Source: Antilocapra americana
Taxonomy: Eukaryota > Chordata > Mammalia > Artiodactyla > Antilocapridae
Reading direction: 5' to 3'
NCBI GenBank assembly: GCA_007570785.1
Contig: ML661902.1
Span: 2,160,373 to 2,224,372 of the forward strand
DNA: 64,000 nucleotides
The notes beneath the pieces are model-generated. The model was not told the DNA's origin. It did no database searches and saw only the letters and a program-made list of their open reading frames with translations. Positions 11,741-21,842 of the stretch are shown here, in pieces (within the stretch, counting starts at the first letter, position 1; every line of letters begins with the position of its first letter). The position numbers and the translations under genes were made by a program.

Positions 11741-11819
11741 TAAAGCATAGGCCTTTTCACATATCCTTCTTGACTTTCACATCTATCTCCACTCTAGTAT
11801 AAACACTACCATTTGTCAT

Positions 11820-11960
11820 TTCCTTGAGTTCCTGTAACACCTTACATATTTTCATCACTGGATTTTAGTTTTCTGTTTGCATTTATTTCCTCCATTAAAG
11901 TTTGAGTTCCTTGAGGATGGAAATTATGCAATTTACCTTTGTATCCTAAATAGGGGTCTA
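11820..11960. repeat. L2/MIR-like 3' segment
   Basis: The stretch CCATTAAAGTTTGAGTTCCT followed by TTGAGGATGGAAATTATG and TTGTATCCTAAATAGG resembles the common 'gactgtaagctccttgagg' 3' terminus shared by L2 and related old repeats. A weak, diverged match. Confidence 0.45.
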
Positions 11961-11964
11961 GGTA

Positions 11965-13687
11965 CAACTTCAACTTGATAAAGAGCATCTACAAATAAAT
12001 ACTATAAAGAAAATGCTATATTTAATGGAGAAAGGTTGAAACACTGAATGCTTTTCTCCCATGATTGGGAAGAAGAATGTATGTTTCATTGCTCTTATTC
12101 AAACAGTACTAGAAGTTTTAGCCCATGTATAAGACAAGGAAATAAAATGCATACAGATTAAAAAAAAAAGATATAGAACTTTACCTTTTGCAGATGACAT
12201 AACTGTCTACACACAAAAAAAGTCTCAAGAAATCTACAAAAACATTACTGTGATTAATAAGTGAGATCTTCAAGGTTAGGGGATTATAAAATTATCATAC
12301 AAAAACCAGTTGTATTTTCATATAGTACAAAAGACATATGGACACTGAAATTAAAAATACAATACTATTATAATCAATAAAAATGAAATACTTAGATGTA
12401 AATATTAAAATATAGAGGGTTTATATACTAAAATCCACACAAAACTGATGAAAGAAATCAAAGACAATCTAAATTAATGAAGAGAAATATCATTTTCATG
12501 AATTAGGAGACTCAACATAGTAAGGATGATAATTTTCTCCAAATTTACACTTAAGTTTAACACAACTGCTATCAAAATCCTCCAAAATACTTTACAGCCA
12601 AAATTAAATATGTATAATATATCACAGACAAAATTATTACAAAAAACATATTTGGAAAGACAAAGGGACTAGACTAGCAGAAACAAATATGCAACCGAAA
12701 ATGAAATAGAAGGAATCAGTCTACCCAATTTCAAGAATTATTAGGACCTCCCAGGTGGCGCTATTGTTAAAGAACCTGCCAAACAATGCTAGGAGACACA
12801 AGAGACTCAGGTTCAATCTATGGGTTGGGAATGTCCTCTGGTGGAGGGCGTGGCAACGCACTCCAGCATTCTTGCCTGGAGAATCCCAAGGACAGAGGAG
12901 TCTGATGGGCTACAGTCCATAGGGCTGCAAAGAGTCAGACACGACTGAAGTGAGTTAGCATGCACACATAATGATCAAAATGTGTGCTACTGGCAGAGAT
13001 AGACACATAGACTAATGGAACAAAATGGAGAAACCGGAAGTAAACCCATACCAATTTGCCCAACTGATTGTTGACAAAGGTGAAAAAAACATTCAATGAA
13101 GGAAAGGAAATCTTTTCAACAGATAGTACTAGAGTAGTTACAATCCATAGACCAGATAAAAAGAAAAATCTCAACCTAAATATCATAATTTATACAAAAA
13201 AGTAATTTGTAATTGAATGAATTTAAATGTAAGGTGCAAATGTAAATGTAAGGCATAAAACTTCTACCAAGGAAAAAAAAAAAAAAAACAGGAGAAAATC
13301 TTTGATCTAGGGCCAGACAAACAGTTCTTAAACTTGACACCAAAAGTACAATCTGCAGAAGGGAGAATTGATAAGTTTGACTCCATCAAATTTAAACGCT
13401 TTTTCCCTGCAAAAGATCCTATTAAAGGATAAGATGACAAACTACAGACTGGGGGAAAATATTTGCAAATCACATATCTAATAAAGGACTATATAAAGAA
13501 CTCTCAATATTCAACCATAAAAACTAAAAATCCAATTATAAAATGGGCAAAAGACTTGAAGAGATATTTTATTGAAGAAGATGAGCAGGTGGCAAATAAG
13601 CACATAAAAATGTTCAACATCATTAATAACTAAGGTTAACACATTAAAATCACAACAATGTATCATTACACATAAGTAAGTATGATT
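11965..13687 (+). mobile_element. Old L1 ORF2, 5' part of the host copy
   Basis: Decayed sense L1 ORF2 entering near the reverse transcriptase. CCTTTTGCAGATGAC at about 12,186 still spells P-F-A-D-D, the catalytic FADD motif, and is followed by sequence equivalent to the thumb and C-terminal region. Many indels and stops. It is interrupted by a Bov-tA SINE at 12,743-12,968 and then cut by the young L1. The same L1 resumes after 20,171. Confidence 0.85.
12743..12968 (+). mobile_element. Bov-tA-type SINE inside the old L1
   Basis: Head GGACCTCCCAGGTGGCGC, B-box region GTTCAATCTATGG, body GGCAACGCACTCCAGC, and an end near CGACTGAAGTGAGTTAGC. Old L1 sequence continues on both sides. I see no clear TSD. 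Confidence 0.9.
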
Positions 13688-13702
13688 GAAAAATAATAAT
13701 GA
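13688..13702 (+). repeat. Left target-site duplication of the young L1
   Basis: GAAAAATAATAATGA, repeated at 20,157-20,171 as GAAAAATAACAATGA (14 of 15 bases). The A-rich 5' part fits the L1 endonuclease preference (TTTT/A on the other strand). Confidence 0.9.
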
Positions 13703-15009
13703 TGAGGAGGAACTAAGATGGTGGAGGAATAGGACGGGGAGACCACTCTCTCCCCAATAAATACACCAAAAGAACTTTTAAAGGCCGAGCAAACTCCATA
13801 AAACAGGATCTGAATGCTGGCAGAGGACATCGGGCATCTGGAGGGGCGGCCCATTGCTGACGAGAGGAGTCTCCTCTTTCACCCTTATTGTATTCTCCAT
13901 CCTATTTCTTATCTTACCTTTTATATCTCCACTTTTTCCCCTTTTATAGTTTTAATTGAATTTTTTTTTTCTTCTTTATCTTTCTTTCTTTCGTTTTTTT
14001 GTAATAGTATTTTTGAGAATCTAGACTTTACTCTAGATTTTTAATCTTTGCTTATTAGTATTTGGTATCAACTTTGTACCTTTAAGGATCCAAGCTCCAG
14101 TACCCATTGTTACCTGGGAATGAGATCATTGGCTTGACTGCTCTCTCCCCATTCTTGTCTCTCCTTTTTTTTTTTTTAACCTTCTTCTCCTACCAAGACA
14201 CCTTCAACATCCCCTTCCCCGGTATATTCTCTACCCAACTCTGGGACTCTGCTTGAGAGTTACCAGCTGTGAAGAACACTCAAATAACTGACCACTGGCT
14301 GGATCTGTCTCTGTCCATCTGACTCTCTCTTTTCTCTCTCTGGTCAATTCTGTCTCCTTCCACCTTCTTCTCATTTCGGTATAACTCTGTGAACATCTCC
14401 GAGGGATCCAGGCTGTGGAGAGCACACAGGGGAGCAATCACTGGCCACTTCACTCCCTCACCATCTGATTCCTCTCTTCTCCTTCTGGTCCATGCCATGT
14501 AACTCTGTGTACCTGACAGGGTGTCCCTCACTGTGAAGAAACTTCTCATCACTAAACTAGAGGTTCTGCCACCATCAGTGCATAGATGAAAGAGTCCTGA
14601 GGCTACTGGAAGACAGGAGGCTAAACCCAGACCCTGAGAATTCCAGAAAACTCCTGGATCCAAGAGTTAATTAATCGATAGGAACTCATCAAACTCCTCC
14701 ATACCAAAACTGAAACTAACCAACCCCCAAGGGCCAACAAGCTCCAGAGTAAGATATACCAAGCAAATTCTCCAGCAACGCAGGAACACTGCCTGGAGCT
14801 TCAATACACAGATTGCCCAAGGTCACACCAAGTCCACCAACACCTCAAAACTCTTTACTGGACACTCCATTGCTAGTTACAGTGAGGAAACCCAGATCCA
14901 CCCACCAGAACACCACACAAGCTTTCCCATCCAGGAAACTTTGACAAACCACACATCCAACCCCTCCCATAGTGAGGAACCCCCACAATAAAGGGACAAG
15001 ATAAACAAG
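13703..15009 (+). promoter_or_regulatory. L1 5' UTR / internal promoter
   Basis: The element starts with a purine-rich stretch. AAGATGG at 13,715-13,721 sits about a dozen bases from the 5' end, where L1 promoters carry a YY1 site that fixes the transcription start (family knowledge). The rest is C/T-rich, with many TCTCTC runs. Antisense frames in it (such as 14,280-14,663 and 14,877-15,263) have no recognised product. Promoter activity is inferred from position only. Confidence 0.75.
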
Positions 15010-15928
15010 GTGAAAAGGCAGAGAAATACCCAGCAAGTAAAGGAACAGGATAAATATCCCCTAGACCAAACAAAAGACGAAGAGATAGGATGTCTACCTG
15101 ACAAAGAATTCCGAATAATGATAGTGAAAATGATCCAAAACCTGGAAAATAAGTTGGAGTTGCAGTTCAATAACCTGCAGGCAAGGATTGAGAAGATGCA
15201 GGTAAGCTTTAACAAGGACTTAGAAGAAATGAAAAAAGAGTCAAAATACAATAAATAATGCAATAAATGAGATCAAAAACACCCTGGAGGGAACCAACAG
15301 TAGAATAACAGAGATAGAAGACAGGATAAGTGAGGTAGAAGACAGAATGGCAGAAATAAATGAAACAGAAAGGAAAAATGAAAAAAGAATTAAAAGAAAT
15401 GAGGACAACCTTAGAGACCTCTGGGACAATATTAAACACACCAATATTCGAATCATAGGAGTCCCAGAAGAAGAAGACAAAAAGAAAGACCATCAGAAAA
15501 TTCTTGAAGAGATAATTGTTGAAAATTTCCCTAAATTGGGAAAGCAAATAGCCACTCAGGTCCAAGAAACACAGAGAGTCCCAAATAGAATGAACCCCAA
15601 GCAGAACACCCCAAGACACATATTAATCAAATTAACAAATATCAAATATAAAGAGCAAATTTTAAAAGCAGCAAAAGAGAAACAAAACAAGGGGAATCCC
15701 ATAAGGATAACAGCTGATCTCTCAATAGAAACGCTTCAGGCCAGAAGGGAATGGCAGAGCATAATTAAAGTCATGGAAGAAAACAATTTACAACCCCGAT
15801 TACTGTACCCAGCAAGGATCTCATTCAAATTTGAAGGAGAATTCAAAAGTTTCTCAGACAAGCATAAACTGAGGGAATTTAGCAACACCAAACCAGCCCT
15901 CCAACGAATGCTAAACGATCTTACCTAG
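15010..15928 (+). pseudogene. ORF1: L1 ORF1, broken (RNA-binding chaperone)
   Basis: L1 ORF1p is the trimeric RNA-binding chaperone that coats L1 RNA. Here the reading frame begins at 15,010 with GTG where ATG is expected (GTGAAAAGGCAGAG), and the next in-frame ATG is codon 37 (15,118). The first frame encodes the N-terminal region and the start of the coiled coil, then ends at a TAA at about 15,256. The rest continues in the next frame, readable from about 15,242 and open to TAG at 15,926-15,928. It contains the end of the coiled coil (EIKNTLEGTNSRI), the RRM start (TNIRIIGVPEEE) and the C-terminal domain (TPRHILIKLTNIKYKEQILKA). So there is at least one frame-changing indel plus a lost start codon. 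Both defects would prevent normal ORF1p. Confidence 0.92.
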
Positions 15929-15979
15929 ATAGGAAACACGGATGGGGTAGATAATCTCCAACCCAAAACAATAAAATAA

Positions 15980-18900
15980 ATGGCAACGGGATCATACTTA
16001 TCAATAATTACCTTAAATGTAAACCAGCTGAATGCCCCAACCAAAAGACAAAGATTGGCCGATTGGATACAGAAACAAGACCCCTATATATGTTGTCTAC
16101 AAGAGACCTACCTCAAACCTAGGGACACATATAGATTGAAAGTTAAAGGCTGGAAAAAGATATTCCATGCAAATAAAGACCAAAAGAAAGCAGGAGTGGC
16201 AATACTCATATCAGATAAAGTAGACTTTAAAATAAAGGCAGTGAAAAGAGATAAAGATGGACATTACATAATGATCAAAGGATCAATCGAGGAAGAAGAA
16301 ATAACAATTATAAATATTTATGCACCTAACACAGGAGCTCCACAATATGTAAGGCAAATGCTAACAAATATGAAAGGGGAAATCAACAACAACACAATAA
16401 TAGCAGGAGACTTTAATACACCACTCACACCAATGGATAGATCAACTAGACAGAAAAGTAACAAGGAAATTCAAACTTTAAATGAAACAATAGACCAACT
16501 AGACCTAATTGATATCTATAGGTCATTCCACCCCAAAACAAGGAATTTCACCTTTTTCTCAAGTGCACACGGGACCTTCTCCAGGATAGATCACATCCTG
16601 GGCCATAAATCTAACCTTGATAAATTCAAAAATATTGAAATCATCCCAAGCATCTTTTCTGACCACAATGCAGTGAGATTAGATATCAACTACAGGAGAA
16701 AACCTCTCAAAACTTCCAACATATGGAGGCTCAACAACACACTGCTGAATAACCAACAAATCGCAGAAGAAATTAAAAATGAAATTCAGTTATGCATGGA
16801 AACGAATGAAAATGAAAACACAACAGCTCAAAACCTATGGGACACTGTGAAAGCAATGCTAAGGGGAAAGTTCATAGCAATACAAGCTCACCTCAGGAAA
16901 CAAGAGAAAAATCAAATAAATGACCTTACTATACACCTAAAGCAACTAGAAAGGGAAGAGATGCAGAAGCCCAGGTCTAGTAGAAGGAAAGAAATCTTAA
17001 AGATCAGGGCAGAAATTAATGCAAAGGAATCAAAAGTGACCATAGCCAAAATCAACCAAGCCAAAAGCTGGTTCTTTGAGAAGATAAATAAAATTGACAA
17101 ACCGTTAGCCAGACTCATCAAGAAACAAAGGGAGAAGAACCAAATCAACAGAATTAGAAATGAAAACGGAGAGATCACAACAGAAAACACAGAAATACAA
17201 AGGATCATAAGAGACTATTATCAGCAACTATATGCAAATAAACTGGACAATTTGGATGAAATGGACAAATTCCTAGAAAAGTACAACTTTCCAAGACTAA
17301 ACCAGGAAGAGATAGATAATATTAATAGACCCATCACAAGCATGGAAATTGAAACCGTAATCAGAAATCTTCCAAAAAACAAAAGCCCAGGACCAGATGG
17401 CTTCACAGCCGAATTCTACCAAAAATTTAGAGAAGAGCTAACACCTATTCTACTCAAACTCTTCCAGAAAATTGCAGACGAAGGTAAACTTCCAAACTCA
17501 TTCTATGAGGCCTCCATCACCCTAATTCCAAAACCTGGCAAAGATGCCACAAAAAAAGAAAACTACAGGCCAATATCACTGATGAACTTAGACGCAAAAA
17601 TCCTCAACAAAATTCTAGCAAATAGAATCCAACAACACATCAAAAAGATCATACATCATGATCAAGTAGGCTTTATCCCAGGGATGCAAGGATTCTTCAA
17701 TATTCGTAAATCGATCAATGTAATACACCACATTAACAAATTAAAAAATAAAAATCACATGATTATCTCAATAGATGCAGAGAAAGCCTTTGACAAAATT
17801 CAACATCCATTTATGATAAAAACCCTCCAAAAAGTAGGAATAGAAGAAACATACCTCAACATAATAAAAGCTATATATGACAAACCCACAGCAAACATTA
17901 TCCTCAATGGTGAAAAACTGGAAGCATTCCCCCTGAAATCAGGGACAAGACAAGGGTGCCCACTCTCACCACTACTATTCAACATAGTTTTGGAAGTTTT
18001 GGCCACAGCAATCAGAGCAGATAAAGAAATCAAAGGAATACAGATTCGAAAAGAAGAAGTAAAACTCTCTCTGTTTGCTGATGACATGATCCTCTATATT
18101 GAAAACCCTAAAGACTCTACGAGAAAATTACTAGAGCTAATCAGTGAATATAGCAAAGTTTCAGGATACAAAATCAACACACAGAAATCCCTGGCATTCC
18201 TATACACTAACAGTGAGAAATCAGAAAGAGAAATTAAGGAAACAATCCCATTCACCATCGAAACAAAAAGAATAAAATACTTAGGAGTATTTCTACCTAA
18301 AGAATCAAAAGACTTGTATATAGAAAACTATAGAACACTGATGAAAGAAATCAAGGAGGACACAAACAGATGGAGAAATGTACCGTGCTCATGGATTGGA
18401 AGAATCAATATAGTGAAAATGAGTATACTACCTAAAGCAATCTATAGATTCAATGCAATTCCTATCAAGCTACCAGAGGTCTTCTTCAAAGAATTAGAAC
18501 AAATAATTTCTCAATTTGTATGGAAATACAAAAAACCTCGTATAGCCAAAGCAATCTTAAGAAAGAAGAATGGAACTGGAAGAATCAACCTACCTGACTT
18601 TAGGCTATACTACAAAGCCACAGTCATTAAGACAGTATGGTACTGGCACAAAGACAGAAACATAGATCAATGGAACAGAATAGAAAGCCCAGAGATAAAT
18701 CCACGCATCTATGGACACCTTATCTTTGACAAAGGAGCCAAGAATATACAATGGAGAAAAGACAACCTCTTTAACAAGTGGTGCTGGGAAAACTGGACAG
18801 CCACTTGTAAAAGAATGAAACTAGATCACTTTCTAACACCATACACAAAGATAAACTCAAAATGGATCAAAGATCTAAGCATAAGACCAGAAACTATAAA

Positions 18901-19798
18901 ACTCCTAGAGGATAACATAGGCAAAACTCTCTCTGCCATAAACCAAAGCGGGATACTCCATGACCCACCTCCCAGAATACTGGAAATAAAAACACGAATA
19001 AACAAATGGGACCTAATTAAAATTAAAAGCTTCTGCACAACAAAGGAAACTATAAGCAAGGTGAAAAGACAGCCTTCAGAATGGGAGAAAATAATAGCCA
19101 ATGAAGCAACGGACAAACAATTAATCTCAAAAATATACAAACAACTCCTGCAGCTCCATTCTAGGAAAATAAACAACCCAATCAAAAAGTGGGCCAAAGA
19201 ACTTAACAGACACTTCTCCAAAGAAGACATAAAAATGGCTAACAAACACATGAAAAGATGTTCAACATCACTCATTATCAGAGAAATGCAAATCAAAACC
19301 ACAATGAGGTATCACTTTACACCAGTCAGAATGGCTGTAATCCAAAAATCTACAAGCAATAAATGCTGGAGAGGATGTGGAGAAAAGGGAACTCTCTTAC
19401 ACTGTTGGTGGGAATGCAAACTAGTACAGCCACTATGGAAAACAGTGTGGAGGTTCCTTAAAAAACTGCAAATAGACCTGCCATATGACCCAGCAATCCC
19501 ACTGCTGGGCATATACACCGAGGAAACCAGAATTGAAAGAGACACGTGTACCCCAATGTTCATCGCTGCATTGTTCACAATAGCCAGGACATGGAAGCAA
19601 CCTAGATGTCCATCAACTGACGAATGGATAAGAAAGCTGTGGTACATATACACAATGGAATATTACTCAGCATTAAAAAAAAATTCATTTGAAGCAGTTC
19701 TACTCAGATGGATGAAACTGGAGCCCATTATCCAGAGTGAAGTAAGCCAGAAGCAAAAACAACAATACAGTATATTAACACATATATATGGTATTTAG
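15980..19798 (+). CDS. ORF2: L1 ORF2p: endonuclease-reverse transcriptase
   Basis: Open frame of 1272 codons, close to the usual L1 ORF2 length. ORF2p nicks target DNA and copies L1 RNA at the nick. The APE-type endonuclease occupies roughly residues 1-235: LNVNQLN near 12-18, E42 in LQET, D144/N146 in AGDFN, D204 in RIDH, and D228/H229 in SDH. The reverse transcriptase follows, with motif A D599 in SIDAEKAFD and FADD at 699-702. The C-terminal Cys-His motif is at C1129, C1133, H1141 and C1146. All key residues I can check are present. The ATG at 15,980 follows an in-frame stop and lies 51 bases after the ORF1 stop, matching the family arrangement, in which ORF2 is translated by rare re-initiation. 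Activity is inferred, and the defective ORF1 upstream argues against autonomous movement. Confidence 0.95.
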   Translation: MATGSYLSIITLNVNQLNAPTKRQRLADWIQKQDPYICCLQETYLKPRDTYRLKVKGWKKIFHANKDQKKAGVAILISDKVDFKIKAVKRDKDGHYIMIKGSIEEEEITIINIYAPNTGAPQYVRQMLTNMKGEINNNTIIAGDFNTPLTPMDRSTRQKSNKEIQTLNETIDQLDLIDIYRSFHPKTRNFTFFSSAHGTFSRIDHILGHKSNLDKFKNIEIIPSIFSDHNAVRLDINYRRKPLKTSNIWRLNNTLLNNQQIAEEIKNEIQLCMETNENENTTAQNLWDTVKAMLRGKFIAIQAHLRKQEKNQINDLTIHLKQLEREEMQKPRSSRRKEILKIRAEINAKESKVTIAKINQAKSWFFEKINKIDKPLARLIKKQREKNQINRIRNENGEITTENTEIQRIIRDYYQQLYANKLDNLDEMDKFLEKYNFPRLNQEEIDNINRPITSMEIETVIRNLPKNKSPGPDGFTAEFYQKFREELTPILLKLFQKIADEGKLPNSFYEASITLIPKPGKDATKKENYRPISLMNLDAKILNKILANRIQQHIKKIIHHDQVGFIPGMQGFFNIRKSINVIHHINKLKNKNHMIISIDAEKAFDKIQHPFMIKTLQKVGIEETYLNIIKAIYDKPTANIILNGEKLEAFPLKSGTRQGCPLSPLLFNIVLEVLATAIRADKEIKGIQIRKEEVKLSLFADDMILYIENPKDSTRKLLELISEYSKVSGYKINTQKSLAFLYTNSEKSEREIKETIPFTIETKRIKYLGVFLPKESKDLYIENYRTLMKEIKEDTNRWRNVPCSWIGRINIVKMSILPKAIYRFNAIPIKLPEVFFKELEQIISQFVWKYKKPRIAKAILRKKNGTGRINLPDFRLYYKATVIKTVWYWHKDRNIDQWNRIESPEINPRIYGHLIFDKGAKNIQWRKDNLFNKWCWENWTATCKRMKLDHFLTPYTKINSKWIKDLSIRPETIKLLEDNIGKTLSAINQSGILHDPPPRILEIKTRINKWDLIKIKSFCTTKETISKVKRQPSEWEKIIANEATDKQLISKIYKQLLQLHSRKINNPIKKWAKELNRHFSKEDIKMANKHMKRCSTSLIIREMQIKTTMRYHFTPVRMAVIQKSTSNKCWRGCGEKGTLLHCWWECKLVQPLWKTVWRFLKKLQIDLPYDPAIPLLGIYTEETRIERDTCTPMFIAALFTIARTWKQPRCPSTDEWIRKLWYIYTMEYYSALKKNSFEAVLLRWMKLEPIIQSEVSQKQKQQYSILTHIYGI

Positions 19799-20156
19799 AA
19801 AGACGGTAATGAGAACCCAACATGCGAGACAGCAAAAGGAACGCAGATATATAGAATAGACTCGTGGACTCTATGGATGAGGGTAAGGGTGGGATGATAT
19901 GGGAGAATAGCATTGAAACACGTTGGTTGTCATGTGTCTAATCAATCGCCAGCCCAGGAGGGATGCTCAGGGCTGGTGCATCAAGATTTCCCAGGGAGAG
20001 GGAGGAAGGAGGTGGGAAGGAGGGGGGAAGGAGGGGGGAAGGAGGGGGGTGGGAGGGGGGTTCTAGAGGGGGAGCATATGTAAACCCATGGTGATATCAT
20101 GGCATTGTATGGCAAAAACAATAATAATAAAAATATATATATATTAAAAAAAAAAA
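19799..20156 (+). other. L1 3' UTR with G-rich tract and A-rich tail
   Basis: After the ORF2 stop comes a conserved stretch, then a polypurine tract (about 19,990-20,085) in which GGAGGGGGGAA-like units repeat. It holds many runs of three or more G and could form G-quadruplexes, as reported for L1 3' UTRs. The tail is an imperfect AATAATAATAAAA/TATATA run and then A11 before the TSD. It includes AATAAA-like hexamers. Confidence 0.88.
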
Positions 20157-20171
20157 GAAAAATAACAATGA
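20157..20171 (+). repeat. Right target-site duplication of the young L1
   Basis: GAAAAATAACAATGA, one base different from the left copy at 13,688-13,702. Confidence 0.9.
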
Positions 20172-20880
20172 CAGAAACAAAGGTAAGGGAGTGAAGAAAC
20201 TGGGTCACTCATATATTATTGGGAATGTAAAATGGTAGAGCCATTCCAGGAAACAGTTGGTTTTCTTAAAAAATCTAAACATGCGACTATCACATGACTC
20301 AACAATTGCTGTCCTGGGCATTTAACCTAGAGAAGTGAAAACTTGAATCCATATGAAAAACTACACATGAATGTTTGCAGCAGCTTTATTTGTAATAGCT
20401 ACAAATTGCAAACAAATGTCCTTCAATGGGTGAATGGTTAAACAAATGATCGTACATATGTACTATGAACTATTATTCACCCCCCTCTCCCAAAGGAATG
20501 AGCAACAATCTGGGTTAAAAATGCCAATCTCTGAAGATTATGTATTGAATGATTTTATTTATATAGCTTTCTTGAAATGACAAATTATAGAAATGAAGAC
20601 TAGATTAGTAGTTGTAAGGAGTCAAAGAGGAGTTGGAGTGGAAAGGAATCAGATGTGGTCATAGAAGTACAGAATGAGTAGTGATGGGAATTTCCTTATA
20701 GTGATGGAAATGTTCTTCATCTTGACCACATCCGTGTTAATACCTTCACTGTGATATAATATTATAGTTTTGGAAGATATTATCATTGGGGGAATCAGGA
20801 CAAAGAGAATACAAGATCCAAGTTTTTACAACTACATATAAATCTACAATTATCTCAAAATAAAAGTTATAATAAAAAAT
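20172..20880 (+). mobile_element. Old L1, 3' part of the host copy
   Basis: Continuation of the L1 cut at 13,687: ORF2 C-terminal and 3' UTR-like sequence (TTTGCAGCAGCTTTATTTG, CAAATGTCCTTCAATGGG). It ends near CAAAATAAAAGTTATAATAA. No open frame. Confidence 0.83.
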
Positions 20881-20883
20881 GAG

Positions 20884-21565
20884 AGAATAATACATAATAC
20901 TAGAATGACTACAACTAAAAAGGCTGAAAATATCAAGTGTCCCTAAGGATATAAAACAATGTAAGCTTTCATTACACTGCAGGTAGAATTGTAGATTGGT
21001 GTAACTACTTTGGGAAACTACTTGGCATTATCCACTGAAGTTGAGCATATGTATGCCATATGACCAGCAGTTTCACTCTAGATATACATATCCAGCAGAA
21101 ATGTTTAGAAATGTGTTCCAAAGAGCAAACATTTTTGTTAATTTTCTCAAACTAGAAACAATCTAAATGTTCATCAACAGTAGAATGACTATATTATAGC
21201 ACATTCATATACAGAAATGTTACACCATGGTAAAAATTAAAAAAAAATTAAGCTCCATGTAATAGCATTTGTGAGCCTCCGAAACATAAGTTTGATTTAA
21301 AAGATAAATATATAAAACAGATTTTATTTGCATGAATCTCAAAGATGGACAGAACTTACTTGTAATATTAGAAACTTGGATGGTGGTTTGAAGAAGAAGA
21401 TGGGCTACTGATAAGGAGGGACCTAAGGGGGACCTCTGAGGTTCTTAACCTGAGTGTATTCACTTTGTCATAATTCATGAAGTTGAACACTATGGCTTGA
21501 TATGAGTAATAGATGCATTTTCTTCTATGTACATTATATAATTGAAAAGGTGATTTTTTTTTAAA
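20884..21565 (+). mobile_element. Second old L1 3' end
   Basis: Repeats the same L1 C-terminal/3' UTR landmarks in diverged form (CATATGACCAGCAGTTTCAC, AATCTAAATGTTCATCAAC, a GATGGTGGTTTG-type 3' UTR, TGTACATTATATAATTG). It is therefore a separate L1 3' end lying directly after the previous one. Confidence 0.72.
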
Positions 21566-21609
21566 TGATAAGAACTTAAGTAGAAATTGGTAAATCCATT
21601 CTCTATGAT

Positions 21610-21842
21610 TGGCTATCTGGTGCGAAGAACCGACTCATTGGAAAAGACTGTGATGCTGGGAAAGATCGGAGGCAGGAGGAGAAGGGGACGACAGAGGATG
21701 AGATGGTGTGATGGCATTACTGACTCTATGGACATCAGTTTGAGTAAGCTCCGGGGGTTGGTGATGGACAGGGAAGCCTGGTGTGCTGCAGTCCATGGGG
21801 TCACAAAGAGTCAGATATGACTGAGTGACTGAACTGAATTGA
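21610..21842 (+). mobile_element. BovB 3' fragment
   Basis: About 230 bp of the BovB 3' end, from CTATCTGGTGCGAAGAACCG through GACGACAGAGGATGAGATGG to GACTGAACTGAATTGA. An open frame (21,587-21,820) follows the BovB C-terminus ([18 protein letters not shown]) but is only a fragment. Confidence 0.92.

Larger units (their letters stand above)
13703..20156 (+). mobile_element. Near full-length ruminant L1 retrotransposon
   Basis: About 6.45 kb running from a GGAGGAACTAAGATGG start to an A-rich tail, bracketed by a 15-bp TSD. The order is 5' UTR (to about 15,009), ORF1 (15,010-15,928, broken), a 51-bp spacer, ORF2 (15,980-19,798, open), a 3' UTR with a G-rich polypurine tract, and poly(A). It inserted in the same orientation into an older L1, whose sequence continues on both sides. 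Low decay and an open 3.8-kb ORF2 indicate a recent insertion on an evolutionary scale. The single TSD mismatch and the ORF1 damage show it is not brand new. Confidence 0.96.

Noticed and set aside
15010..15258. The 82-codon frame at the ORF1 start taken as a complete small protein
   Set aside because: It begins with GTG and matches only the L1 ORF1 N-terminus. The rest of ORF1 follows in another frame, so it is a broken piece.
18826..19302. 158-codon minus-strand frame, and similar antisense frames at 19,312-19,653 and 19,728-19,913
   Set aside because: They lie wholly inside the L1 ORF2 coding sequence on the opposite strand. The same antisense frames reappear in the other L1 copy near 4.4-5.6 kb, so they mirror ORF2.
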